NCBI GenBank assembly: GCA_003151895.1
Contig: PLYX01000216.1
Span: 1 to 6,308 of the forward strand
Source of the DNA: Solirubrobacterales bacterium
GTDB lineage: Bacteria; Actinomycetota; Thermoleophilia; Solirubrobacterales; Solirubrobacteraceae
Direction: 5' to 3'
DNA: 6,308 nucleotides
Shown here: positions 1-5,375 of the stretch, in pieces
Position numbering within the stretch: the stretch's first letter is position 1
Layout: every line of letters starts with the position of its first letter
Translations under genes and position numbers: made by a program
The notes under the pieces: model-generated
What the model was told of the DNA's origin: nothing
The model's database searches: none
Seen by the model: only the letters and a program-made list of their open reading frames with translations

Positions 1-536
1 AGCACATGACCAACCACGGCACCGGGTGGGTGCGGATGGAGTACATCGTGCCCGCCCGCGGTCTGATCGGCTTCCGCACCGAGTTCCTCACCGAGACGCG
101 CGGCACGGGGCTGATGCACCACGTGTTCGAGCGCTGGGAGCGCTGGGCGGGCGAGCTGCGCACGCGCACAACCGGCGTGCTTGTCTCTGACCGGGCCGGG
201 AGCACCGCCCAGTATTCGCTTACGAGCCTGCAGGAGCGCGGCACGCTGTTCGTGGGCCCCGGCGAGGAGGTTTACGAGGGCATGATCGTCGGCGAGAACT
301 CGCGCGCCGACGATCTCGACGTCAACCCGGTCAAGGAGAAGCACCTCACGAACATCCGCTCGTCCAACTCGGAGGTGTACGAACGCCTCGTCCCGCATCG
401 CAGGCTCACGCTCGACCAGGCGCTCGAGTTCGTGCGCGACGACGAGTGCGTCGAGGTCACTCCCGAGACGGTGCGCCTGCGCAAGGTCGCCCTCGGCAAG
501 ACCGATCGGCTGAAGGCGGCGCGGCTGCGGCGTTGA
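1..536 (+). CDS. typA: TypA/BipA translational GTPase, C-terminal part (5' end outside window)
   Basis: TypA/BipA is a ribosome-binding GTPase related to EF-G that supports ribosome assembly and stress growth. The reading frame is open from the window edge (codon phase begins at base 3), so the GTPase domain lies upstream. The visible ~178 residues start in EF-G-like domain V with the family hallmark ARGLIGFRTEFLT followed by a GTGL segment. They continue into the TypA-specific C-terminal domain, including the basic loop NPVKEKHLTNIRSS, which in known structures reaches toward the A-site tRNA. The end, QALEFVRDDECVEVTPETVRLRK, matches the usual TypA C-terminus, so the 3' end appears complete. 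It is followed by 55 bp before the next start and by no clear terminator hairpin. The internal ATG at base 6 is not a real start. Identification is very secure. Confidence 0.96.
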   Translation, partial: HMTNHGTGWVRMEYIVPARGLIGFRTEFLTETRGTGLMHHVFERWERWAGELRTRTTGVLVSDRAGSTAQYSLTSLQERGTLFVGPGEEVYEGMIVGENSRADDLDVNPVKEKHLTNIRSSNSEVYERLVPHRRLTLDQALEFVRDDECVEVTPETVRLRKVALGKTDRLKAARLRR

Positions 537-578
537 GGGCGATTGGCTCGCAGCGGCGCACGCGTCGGTTGCGAACGC

Positions 579-592
579 TAGGGTGCGGGCCA
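579..592 (+). promoter_or_regulatory. Candidate -10 element for a leaderless transcript
   Basis: TAGGGT at 579-584 fits the actinobacterial TANNNT -10 pattern. It lies 7 bp before the ATG at 592, so transcription would begin about at the start codon and the mRNA would be leaderless. There is no Shine-Dalgarno sequence before that ATG, which agrees with this reading. No convincing -35 hexamer is present at normal spacing, so the call is weak. Confidence 0.3.
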
Positions 593-1065
593 TGAACAGA
601 TCGAGCAGACGATGCAACGCAGGGCTTGCGGCTGTGTGCTTGGCGCTCGCCGCAACGGTGCTTGCGGTGCCCGCGGGCGCCGCGACCGTGCACTTCCAGA
701 AGGAGAGCCTGCAGGCATACGAAGGCGAGTTGCGCCACGGCGAAGTGCACGCGGTGACGTTCCATCCCGGGACCACCACGGGCCACCTGCACATCTCGCT
801 CAACAACGGCGGTCACATGACGGTGTCCTACGCGGCGTCTGAACAGGCCAAGCTCGTGGCGGCGGCGCGGGCAGCCAACACGCGCGTTCAGGTTGCGACG
901 GTCAAAGCGAAGAAGGTCGCGCCCGTCAAACACAAACTGCGCTACATCGCCGGTGGGATCCTGATTGTCGTGATCCTGGTCGTGCTGGTCGTGCTGCTGA
1001 TCGGCCGGCGGCGCGCCGTCGCGGACGAGGGTCGGGCGCCGCCGGGAGAGAGCGCCGCCTCCTAA
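592..1065 (+). CDS. Small secreted/anchored histidine-rich protein with FtsH-extracellular-like domain
   Basis: I do not recognise a named gene. The 157-residue product has an N-terminal signal peptide (basic residues 2-7, hydrophobic core about 11-28, cleavage possible after AGA near residue 31). Next come a globular region of about 70 residues, a Lys/Val linker (about 101-116) and one strong C-terminal membrane helix (about 119-138), followed by an Arg-rich, acidic cytoplasmic tail. Residues 39-101 follow the pattern of the FtsH extracellular domain: L..YEGELRHGEVHAVTF, then a strand, a turn, VSY, and a helix ending in a V.V strand. No AAA or protease part follows. Seven of the histidines fall within residues 34-75, including HPGTTTGHLH. 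A GTG at 583 is in frame, but ATG at 592 gives a better signal peptide and fits the candidate -10. The gene precedes the metal-uptake operon on the same strand; a role in metal handling is only a suggestion. Confidence 0.75.
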   Translation: MNRSSRRCNAGLAAVCLALAATVLAVPAGAATVHFQKESLQAYEGELRHGEVHAVTFHPGTTTGHLHISLNNGGHMTVSYAASEQAKLVAAARAANTRVQVATVKAKKVAPVKHKLRYIAGGILIVVILVVLVVLLIGRRRAVADEGRAPPGESAAS

Positions 1066-1072
1066 GAGCGTC

Positions 1073-1097
1073 CCGGAGGCAGGGGCGTCTCCTCTGG
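1073..1097 (+). terminator. Possible weak intergenic hairpin after the small membrane protein gene
   Basis: CCGGAGG (1073-1079) can pair with CCTCTGG (1091-1097) as a 7-bp stem with one G-U pair and an 11-nt loop. It begins 8 bp after the upstream stop codon. There is no T-run afterwards, so an intrinsic terminator is uncertain. The right arm overlaps the candidate -35 of the next operon. Confidence 0.22.
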
Positions 1098-1122
1098 CAA
1101 TAATAAGACTCAGTCTTATGGT
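1094..1122 (+). promoter_or_regulatory. Candidate promoter of the metal-uptake operon
   Basis: CTGGCA (1094-1099; four of six matches to TTGACA) and TATGGT (1117-1122; TANNNT pattern) are separated by exactly 17 bp, in an island much richer in A and T than its surroundings. The spacer is filled by the palindrome at 1103-1119, which also covers the first three bases of the -10. Transcription would start near 1128-1130, which places the ATG at 1123 upstream of the transcript start and favours a later translation start. TATGTT at 1122-1127 is an alternative -10 but has no matching -35. Confidence 0.42.
1103..1119. promoter_or_regulatory. Perfect 8-1-8 palindrome, probable Fur/Zur-family operator
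   Basis: ATAAGACTCAGTCTTAT is a perfect inverted repeat of 8-bp arms around a single central base. Its inner 15 bp have the 7-1-7 layout typical of Fur, Zur, Mur and PerR boxes; mycobacterial Zur sites have the same geometry with a central C. It sits between the candidate -35 and -10 of the operon, where a bound repressor would block RNA polymerase. The operon's last gene encodes a Fur-family protein, the obvious candidate ligand. The palindrome is seen directly; the assignment is inferred. Confidence 0.65.
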
Positions 1123-1158
1123 ATGTTGCGGCGCGCTGTGCGTAGACCACGCTTGCGG

Positions 1159-2130
1159 GTGAGCTCCCGCTCAACGACGCAACCTCGTTCCAGAGGGCGT
1201 CCGCGTGCGCGCGCCGCCGTGACCCTCGCGCCGCTGGCCGCGATCGTTGCCGCCGGCGCGATCGGGCTGGCCGGTTGCGGCTCACCGGAACCGAACGAAG
1301 AGTCCTCCTTCGGGAAGCTGCGGGTGGTGGCCGCCGAGAACTTCTGGGGGAGCGTGGCCGCGCAACTCGGTGGGGCGAAGGTGGATGTGCAGAGCATCAT
1401 CGTCAACCCGGATACCGACCCGCACAGCTATGAGCCGACCGCGGAGGACGCGCGCACGATGGCGGGCGCGCAGATGGCGATCGTGAACGGCATCGGGTAT
1501 GACGAATGGGCGTCGCGCCTGCTGGCTGCAAACCCGTCGGGAGAGCGAGCGGTGCTCGACGTGGGGAGCCTGCTCGGGCTGGGGCAGGGCGGCAACCCGC
1601 ACCAGTGGTACTCCCCCGCCCACGTGCACGCGGTGATCGATCGGATCGTCGCCGGCTACGACAGGTTGCGACCGGCCGACGCCGGCTACTTCGCTCAGCG
1701 GAAGAAGGTCTTCGAAACAGTGGGTCTGGCGCGCTACAACGAACTGATCCGGCAGATCAAGGCGCGCTACGCAGGGGTGCCTGTCGGCTATAGCGAGAGC
1801 ATCTTCCGGCCCCTTGGCGAAGCGCTCGGGCTGAAGTTGCTCACCCCCTACAGCTTCGCGAAGGCGATCGCGGAGGGGACCGAAGTGAGCGCGCAGGACA
1901 AGCAGACCGTCGATCGGCAGGTGTCGAGCCGGCAGGTGAAGGTGTGGGTGTTCAACAGCCAGAACGTCACGCCCGACGTGCAGCGCGTGAACGAACTGGC
2001 TCGCGCCGCGCGCGTCCCGAATGTCACGATCACCGAGACGCTCTCCCCGGCATCGGACAGCTTTCAGCAGTGGCAGGTCGCGCAGCTTGAAGGGCTGGAG
2101 CGGGCTTTGCGCGCGGCGACGGGCCGGTGA
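1159..2130 (+). CDS. znuA: Metal ABC transporter solute-binding lipoprotein (Zn/Mn, ZnuA-like)
   Basis: This is the extracellular cluster A-I binding protein that captures a divalent metal and hands it to the ABC permease. With the GTG at 1159 it is 323 residues: an Arg-rich n-region, a hydrophobic core and lipobox LAGC (37-40), so it should be lipid-anchored at Cys40. Family motifs are DPHSYEP (ligand His89), NPHQWYS (His148), SES (Glu213) and TETLSP (Glu293). The H-H-E-acid pattern resembles Mn/Fe-type members such as PsaA more than classical ZnuA, and the His-rich loop of ZnuA is absent, so zinc versus manganese is unresolved. An in-frame ATG at 1123 would give a 52-residue signal region and would lie upstream of the predicted transcript start. 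GTG at 1219 would lose all positive charge. The start at 1159 is a compromise without a good Shine-Dalgarno. Its stop overlaps the next start as GTGA. Confidence 0.9.
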   Translation: MSSRSTTQPRSRGRPRARAAVTLAPLAAIVAAGAIGLAGCGSPEPNEESSFGKLRVVAAENFWGSVAAQLGGAKVDVQSIIVNPDTDPHSYEPTAEDARTMAGAQMAIVNGIGYDEWASRLLAANPSGERAVLDVGSLLGLGQGGNPHQWYSPAHVHAVIDRIVAGYDRLRPADAGYFAQRKKVFETVGLARYNELIRQIKARYAGVPVGYSESIFRPLGEALGLKLLTPYSFAKAIAEGTEVSAQDKQTVDRQVSSRQVKVWVFNSQNVTPDVQRVNELARAARVPNVTITETLSPASDSFQQWQVAQLEGLERALRAATGR

Positions 2131-2951
2131 GCCTCCCGGCGGCGATTGAGCTGCGCGACGCCCGCGCGAGCATGGGGGGCCGCGCGGTGTGGAGCGGCGT
2201 CGATCTCGTCGTGCGCTCCGGCGAATTCGCCGCCGTGCTCGGATCCAACGGCAGCGGTAAGTCAACGTTGTTGCGGGCGATCCTCGGGCTGGTCGAGACG
2301 GCGCCGGGCACGGTGAGCGTGCTGGGGAGTCCAGCCGGCGGGGCCAACCGCGAGATCGGCTATCTGCCACAGCGTCACGGCTTTGACTCGACGCTTCCGA
2401 TCCGCGGAGTGGACCTCGTGCGGCTCGGCCTCGACGGGTCGAGCTGGGGAGTGCCGCTTCCGATCGGCCCCCGCTCCGCGGCGCGCCGCCAGGCGAGGGA
2501 GCGCGTGCGGGAGGCGCTCGAGCTGGTCGGCGCGAGCGCCTACGCCGACCGCACGCTCGGCGAGCTATCCGGCGGCGAGCAGCAGCGCATCCTGATCGCC
2601 CAGGCGCTCGTGCGCCGCCCGCGGATACTGATGCTCGATGAGCCGCTCGACAGCCTCGACCTGCCCAACCAGGCGGCTGTCACGGCGCTCGTGCAGCGCA
2701 TCTGCCGGGCAGAGAACGTCGCGGTGCTGCTCGTCGCCCACGACGTGAACCCGCTGCTGCCCTATCTCGACCAGGTGATCTACCTGGCGGGCGGCCGCGC
2801 GCTGCAGGGGCCGGTGGAGGACGTCATCACCGGGCCGAAGCTGAGCGAGCTGTATGGGGTGGAGATCGAGGTGTTGCGCACGCGCGACGGGCGCCTCGTG
2901 GTCGTCGGCCAGCCCGAGGCGCCGCACGTGCACGGGCACAGGCACGACTGA
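2127..2951 (+). CDS. znuC: Metal ABC transporter ATP-binding protein (ZnuC-like)
   Basis: This 274-residue cytoplasmic ATPase powers uptake by the two permeases downstream. Every core motif is intact: Walker A GSNGSGKST (39-47), Q-loop Gln82 in YLPQ, signature LSGGEQQ (147-153), Walker B ILMLDEP (167-173), D-loop SLD (176-178) and H-loop His205. The length is normal for the family. After about residue 262 comes a short tail, PEAPHVHGHRHD, with four alternating histidines at 267, 269, 271 and 273, which could bind zinc and perhaps gate the ATPase; that is inferred. The GTG start overlaps the preceding TGA as GTGA, indicating translational coupling with the binding protein. The family assignment is certain; Zn rather than Mn rests on the tail and the neighbouring Fur-type regulator. 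Confidence 0.93.
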   Translation: MSLPAAIELRDARASMGGRAVWSGVDLVVRSGEFAAVLGSNGSGKSTLLRAILGLVETAPGTVSVLGSPAGGANREIGYLPQRHGFDSTLPIRGVDLVRLGLDGSSWGVPLPIGPRSAARRQARERVREALELVGASAYADRTLGELSGGEQQRILIAQALVRRPRILMLDEPLDSLDLPNQAAVTALVQRICRAENVAVLLVAHDVNPLLPYLDQVIYLAGGRALQGPVEDVITGPKLSELYGVEIEVLRTRDGRLVVVGQPEAPHVHGHRHD

Positions 2952-2974
2952 GAAGCCGCGCGCGATGAGCTGTC

Positions 2975-3032
2975 CCCGACATGACGCACCGCCTCCGACC
3001 GCCTCTCGAACCCGTGCCGGCGGAGCGTCGGG
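2975..3032 (+). promoter_or_regulatory. Intercistronic hairpin covering the ribosome binding site of the first permease
   Basis: The 84-bp gap before the permease start can fold into a long stem. CGCACCGCC (2985-2993) pairs with GGCGGAGCG (3019-3027) with one A-A mismatch, and CCCGA (2975-2979) pairs with TCGGG (3028-3032) after a 5-nt bulge. The only Shine-Dalgarno-like bases, GGAG at 3022-3025, are inside the stem, 10 nt before ATG 3036. It could limit permease translation or protect the mRNA end. GC-rich DNA forms such stems by chance, and there is no T-run for termination. Confidence 0.3.
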
Positions 3033-3035
3033 CAG

Positions 3036-3938
3036 ATGAGCAACCCGACCCTCTCGTGGAACCTCGTGAAAGACGTGCACGAGCTGCTCGCCTACCAGTT
3101 CATGGTGAACGCGCTGGAGGCCGGGACGATCGTGGCCGTGACAGCGGGCGTGGTGGGCTGGTACATGGTCTTGCGCCGCCAGAGCTTTGCGGGACACACG
3201 ATCGCCGTCATGTCCTTCCCCGGCGCCGCGGGCGCCGCTCTCGCGGGAGTGCCGAGCGCGTTCGGCTACTACGTGGCGTGCGGGGTGGCGGCGCTTGCGA
3301 TCGGGCGCTCCGGTGGCGCGGCGCGCCGCGGGGGCGGCCGCGAGTCGGCGGCGATTGGGGTGGTGCAGGTGGCGGGACTGGCGCTCGGGTACCTCTTCCT
3401 GAGTCTCTACAGTGGCGTGCTCGAGCAGCTGCAGACGCTGCTGTTCGGCACGTTCCTGGGGATCGACCGCAACCAGGTCCTCACGCTGCTCCTCGTCGCC
3501 GTCGTGGTGTTGGCGGCGCTGGTGGTTGTTGGACGGCCGTTGCTGCTCGCGTCGCTGGACCCGGAGGTGGCGCATGCCCGTGGCGTTCCGGTGCGCGCGC
3601 TCGATGTCGGCTTCCTGCTGATCCTCGGCCTCGCGGTGGCCGCCACGAGCCAGATCACCGGCGCGCTGCTGGTGTTCGCGCTGCTGGTTGCGCCACCCGC
3701 CGCCGCGCAGGCGCTCACGCCGAGGCCGGGGCTCAGCCTCGTGCTGAGCGTCGTGTTCGCGCTGCTCGTCATGTGGGTGGGGCTGGGCGTGTCGTACTTC
3801 TCGATCTACCCGCTCGGCTTCTTCATCACCTCGTTTGGGTTTGCCCTCTATCTGGTGGCGAAGCTCGCGCGTTACGCGGCCGCTCGCTTGGCCCGTGACG
3901 CTCCACCGGGCGAGCCGGCGCCCGCGGCGGCGGTGTGA
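3036..3938 (+). CDS. ABC-3 family metal permease, first subunit
   Basis: A 300-residue polytopic inner-membrane protein of the ABC-3 (ZnuB/MntB/TroC) family, predicted to form half of the metal channel. Hydrophobic segments lie at about 25-46, 55-90, 107-126, 148-166, 190-222, 233-254 and 258-276. Family landmarks include VGWYMVLRRQSFAGH near 40-54, LFGTFLG (136-142), RPLLLASLDPEVAHARGVPVR (167-187) and ITGALLVFALLVAPPAAA (207-224). The usual GDxLSH motif after the first helix is replaced by GHTIAVMSF, so this subunit lacks the conserved Asp/His pair found in its partner. A Gly/Arg-rich loop (92-103) sits where family members have a short cytoplasmic loop. It is clearly homologous to the next gene and probably pairs with it as a heterodimer. 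GGAG at 3022-3025 supports the ATG at 3036. The stop overlaps a mini-ORF start as TGATG. Confidence 0.9.
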   Translation: MSNPTLSWNLVKDVHELLAYQFMVNALEAGTIVAVTAGVVGWYMVLRRQSFAGHTIAVMSFPGAAGAALAGVPSAFGYYVACGVAALAIGRSGGAARRGGGRESAAIGVVQVAGLALGYLFLSLYSGVLEQLQTLLFGTFLGIDRNQVLTLLLVAVVVLAALVVVGRPLLLASLDPEVAHARGVPVRALDVGFLLILGLAVAATSQITGALLVFALLVAPPAAAQALTPRPGLSLVLSVVFALLVMWVGLGVSYFSIYPLGFFITSFGFALYLVAKLARYAAARLARDAPPGEPAPAAAV

Positions 3939-3997
3939 TGCTCGCGCGGCAGCTCATCGGCGACGCTCATGGGGCGCAGTCCGTTGGGGTTCTCTGA
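3938..3997 (+). other. 19-codon mini-ORF bridging the two permease genes (possible coupling ORF or degenerate duplication)
   Basis: An ATG at 3938 overlaps the first permease's stop as TGATG. It opens a frame for MLARQLIGDAHGAQSVGVL, whose own TGA at 3995-3997 overlaps the second permease's ATG, again as TGATG. Ribosomes could therefore reinitiate twice and cross the 58-bp gap without a real gap in translation. The peptide resembles the first 19 residues of the second permease (seven identical, about six conservative), and the DNA offset is 59 bp, so it may be a decayed tandem copy of that gene's 5' end. Whether it is translated is unknown. Confidence 0.4.
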
Positions 3998-4806
3998 TGC
4001 TCGCCCACGAATTCATCCGCAACGCCTACCTGGCCGGCACGGGCGTGGCGCTCGCCTGTGGCTTGGTGGGCTGGTTCACCGTGCTGCGCGGGCAGGTGTT
4101 CGCGGGCGACGCCCTCAGTCACGTGGCGTTCGTCGGGGCGATCGCGGCGGCCGTGGTGGGCGTGGACGAGCGTGTCGGCCTGTTCGTGCTCACGCTCGGA
4201 TTGGCGGCGGTGATGGCGGGACTGGGTAGGCGCGCGCAGGCCGACGACGTGACGATCGGGGTGGTGTTCTCCTGGGTGCTCGGGATCGGGGTGCTGCTGA
4301 TCGCGGTGCTCAGCACGGGCTCCTCGGGCGGCAACGGGCTGATCGTCGCCAACACGCTGTTCGGCTCGATCTTTGGGCTCGGAGTTGGACAGGGGATTGC
4401 GGCCGCCGCGATCGGTCTCGGGGTGGTGCTCGCCGTGGTGGCGATCGCACGTCCGCTGCTGTTCGCAACGCTCGACCCCGAGCTCGCCGGGTTGCATGGG
4501 GTGCCGGTGCGCGTGCTCGGCTTGGTGCTGCTGCTGTTGATTGGGATCGTCACAGCCGAGGGCACGCGGGCGATCGGCGCGCTGCTCGTGCTCGGCTTGA
4601 TCGCCGCTCCAGCCGGGGCGGCGCTGCGGCTCACGTCCAAGCCATATCTCGGCATGGCGCTGTCGGCGGCAATCGCGCTGGCGGCGATGTGGGGGGGGAT
4701 CGCGCTCAGCTACGTCGTCCCCTCGCTGCCGCCGAGCACGGCGATCATCGCGCTGGCGGTCGGCGCCTATGCGCTCGCATCGATGGCTTCTACCATCGCG
4801 CTATGA
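3997..4806 (+). CDS. znuB: ABC-3 family metal permease, second subunit (ZnuB-like)
   Basis: A 269-residue inner-membrane permease of the ABC-3 family that would pair with the upstream permease to move Zn or Mn inward. Hydrophobic segments lie at about 10-29, 40-55, 60-76, 86-106, 131-152, 171-188, 191-211, 217-239 and 247-266. It keeps the family motif GDALSH (37-42) after VLRGQVFA, the region linked to metal passage in ZnuB-type proteins. It also has LFGSIFGL (121-128), RPLLFATLDPELAGLHGVPVR (152-172) and IGALLVLGLIAAPAGAA (193-209). An in-frame extension back to 3835 overlaps the previous gene and reads as Arg-rich non-membrane sequence, so ATG 3997 is preferred; TTGGGG at 3984-3989 is a weak ribosome binding site. 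Codons 232-234 contain a run of eight G. Its stop overlaps the regulator's start as ATGA. Confidence 0.91.
   Translation: MLAHEFIRNAYLAGTGVALACGLVGWFTVLRGQVFAGDALSHVAFVGAIAAAVVGVDERVGLFVLTLGLAAVMAGLGRRAQADDVTIGVVFSWVLGIGVLLIAVLSTGSSGGNGLIVANTLFGSIFGLGVGQGIAAAAIGLGVVLAVVAIARPLLFATLDPELAGLHGVPVRVLGLVLLLLIGIVTAEGTRAIGALLVLGLIAAPAGAALRLTSKPYLGMALSAAIALAAMWGGIALSYVVPSLPPSTAIIALAVGAYALASMASTIAL
4781..4803 (+). promoter_or_regulatory. Candidate internal promoter/operator upstream of the Fur-family gene
   Basis: TACCAT (4791-4796, TANNNT pattern) lies 6 bp before the regulator's ATG, which would give a leaderless transcript. It is flanked by a perfect 6-bp inverted repeat, CGATGG (4781-4786) and CCATCG (4793-4798). 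The site is inside the end of the permease gene, where the last codons (GCA, GCT, TCT, CTA) are unlike the G/C-ending codons used elsewhere, suggesting a second constraint on the DNA. No -35 is evident. Confidence 0.25.
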
Positions 4807-5309
4807 GCCCTCGCGCGCAAACCAGGCGATCGGCCGACGACGGGGGGCGTCTGCCCGCCACCACCGCCGTCGCGCACCCACACGGCTGGGTCGAGCGCGC
4901 GGAGGCGGCATTGGCCGCCGCCGGTCACAAGCGCGGCGGCGCGCGGCACGCCGTGCTCGAGCTGCTCGACGCTCAGCAGTGCGCGCTCACGGCTGTGGAG
5001 ATCGAGGACGCCCTGCGGGTCGCCGAGCGGCGCGTGAGCCGTGCGAGCGTCTACCGCATCCTCGACGAGCTGGAGCGTCTGCGCCTCGTGCAGCGCGTGG
5101 AAACCGGCCAGGCGATGGTGCGCTACGAGCGCGTGTGCGAGCACCACGAGCACCACCACCATCTCGTCTGCGACGGCTGTGGGCTGGTGATGCCGTTCTC
5201 CGACGAGGCGCTCGAGCAGGCGATCTCGAGCCTCAGCCGGAGGGTGCCGCTGACCGTCTCAGAGCACGAGATCGTGCTGCGCGGGGAGTGTCGTGACTGT
5301 GCCGCGTGA
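4803..5309 (+). CDS. zur: Fur-family metalloregulator, probably Zur
   Basis: This 168-residue cytoplasmic repressor would bind DNA when loaded with metal. An N-terminal extension of about 30 residues (with HPHGW at 25-29) precedes the winged helix: AEAALAAAGHKRGGARHAVLELL (33-55), ALTAVEIEDAL (61-71) and recognition helix RASVYRILDELERL (80-93). The dimerisation/metal domain begins with RYERVCEHHEHHHHLVCDGCG (108-128 region), whose histidines and Glu supply the regulatory site. Two CxxC pairs, C123/C126 and C163/C166, form the structural zinc site. His155 in SEHEIVLRGEC is the usual late ligand. It is co-directional and overlapping (ATGA) with the transporter genes, and the palindrome at 1103-1119 is the likely target, which makes the operon autoregulated. 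Zur is favoured over Mur or Fur by the transporter neighbours; the sequence alone cannot settle the metal. Confidence 0.9.
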   Translation: MSPRAQTRRSADDGGRLPATTAVAHPHGWVERAEAALAAAGHKRGGARHAVLELLDAQQCALTAVEIEDALRVAERRVSRASVYRILDELERLRLVQRVETGQAMVRYERVCEHHEHHHHLVCDGCGLVMPFSDEALEQAISSLSRRVPLTVSEHEIVLRGECRDCAA

Positions 5310-5334
5310 GGGCCGCAGGTCAATTATCACAGTG

Positions 5335-5362
5335 CCGTGTTACACCTCGATCCGTGCTACAC
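5335..5362 (+). repeat. Tandem 11-bp operator-like repeats before the antitoxin remnant
   Basis: CCGTGTTACAC (5335-5345) and CCGTGCTACAC (5352-5362) are direct repeats with one mismatch, set 17 bp apart. Each contains a small dyad, GTGT-T-ACAC and GTG-CTA-CAC. Ribbon-helix-helix antitoxins typically bind tandem short sites in their own promoters, and these lie 14-41 bp before such a gene's start. GTGCTAC in the second copy may also serve as a -10-like element. The repeat is observed; operator function is inferred. Confidence 0.5.
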
Positions 5363-5375
5363 GTGGAAGATTGAC

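Noticed and set aside
537..591. Terminator after typA
   Set aside because: Only short imperfect complementarities and no T-run are present, so no hairpin terminator can be supported.
1282..2370. Long minus-strand open frame opposite the binding protein and ATPase genes
   Set aside because: It is Arg/His/Pro-rich with no domain pattern, and the plus strand carries clear family motifs. It is a codon-bias shadow typical of high-GC DNA.
2565..3575. Long minus-strand open frame opposite the ATPase and first permease
   Set aside because: The composition (His, Arg, Gln-rich) is what the reverse complement of GC-rich coding DNA produces, and it spans a real gene boundary.
2981..3898. Plus-strand 305-codon frame overlapping the first permease
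   Set aside because: Arg/Gly/Ala-rich with no membrane helices or motifs, while the other frame (3036-3938) is a recognisable permease.
3835..3996. N-terminal extension of the second permease
   Set aside because: It overlaps the previous permease gene and is Arg-rich, unlike any ABC-3 N-terminus. ATG 3997 fits the family.
4689..4802. N-terminal extension of the Fur-family protein
   Set aside because: It would lie inside the permease's coding end. The ATGA overlap at 4803 is the natural start.
5140..5163. CAC-rich stretch as a microsatellite repeat
   Set aside because: It encodes the conserved histidine cluster of the Fur-family metal site, so selection on the protein explains it.
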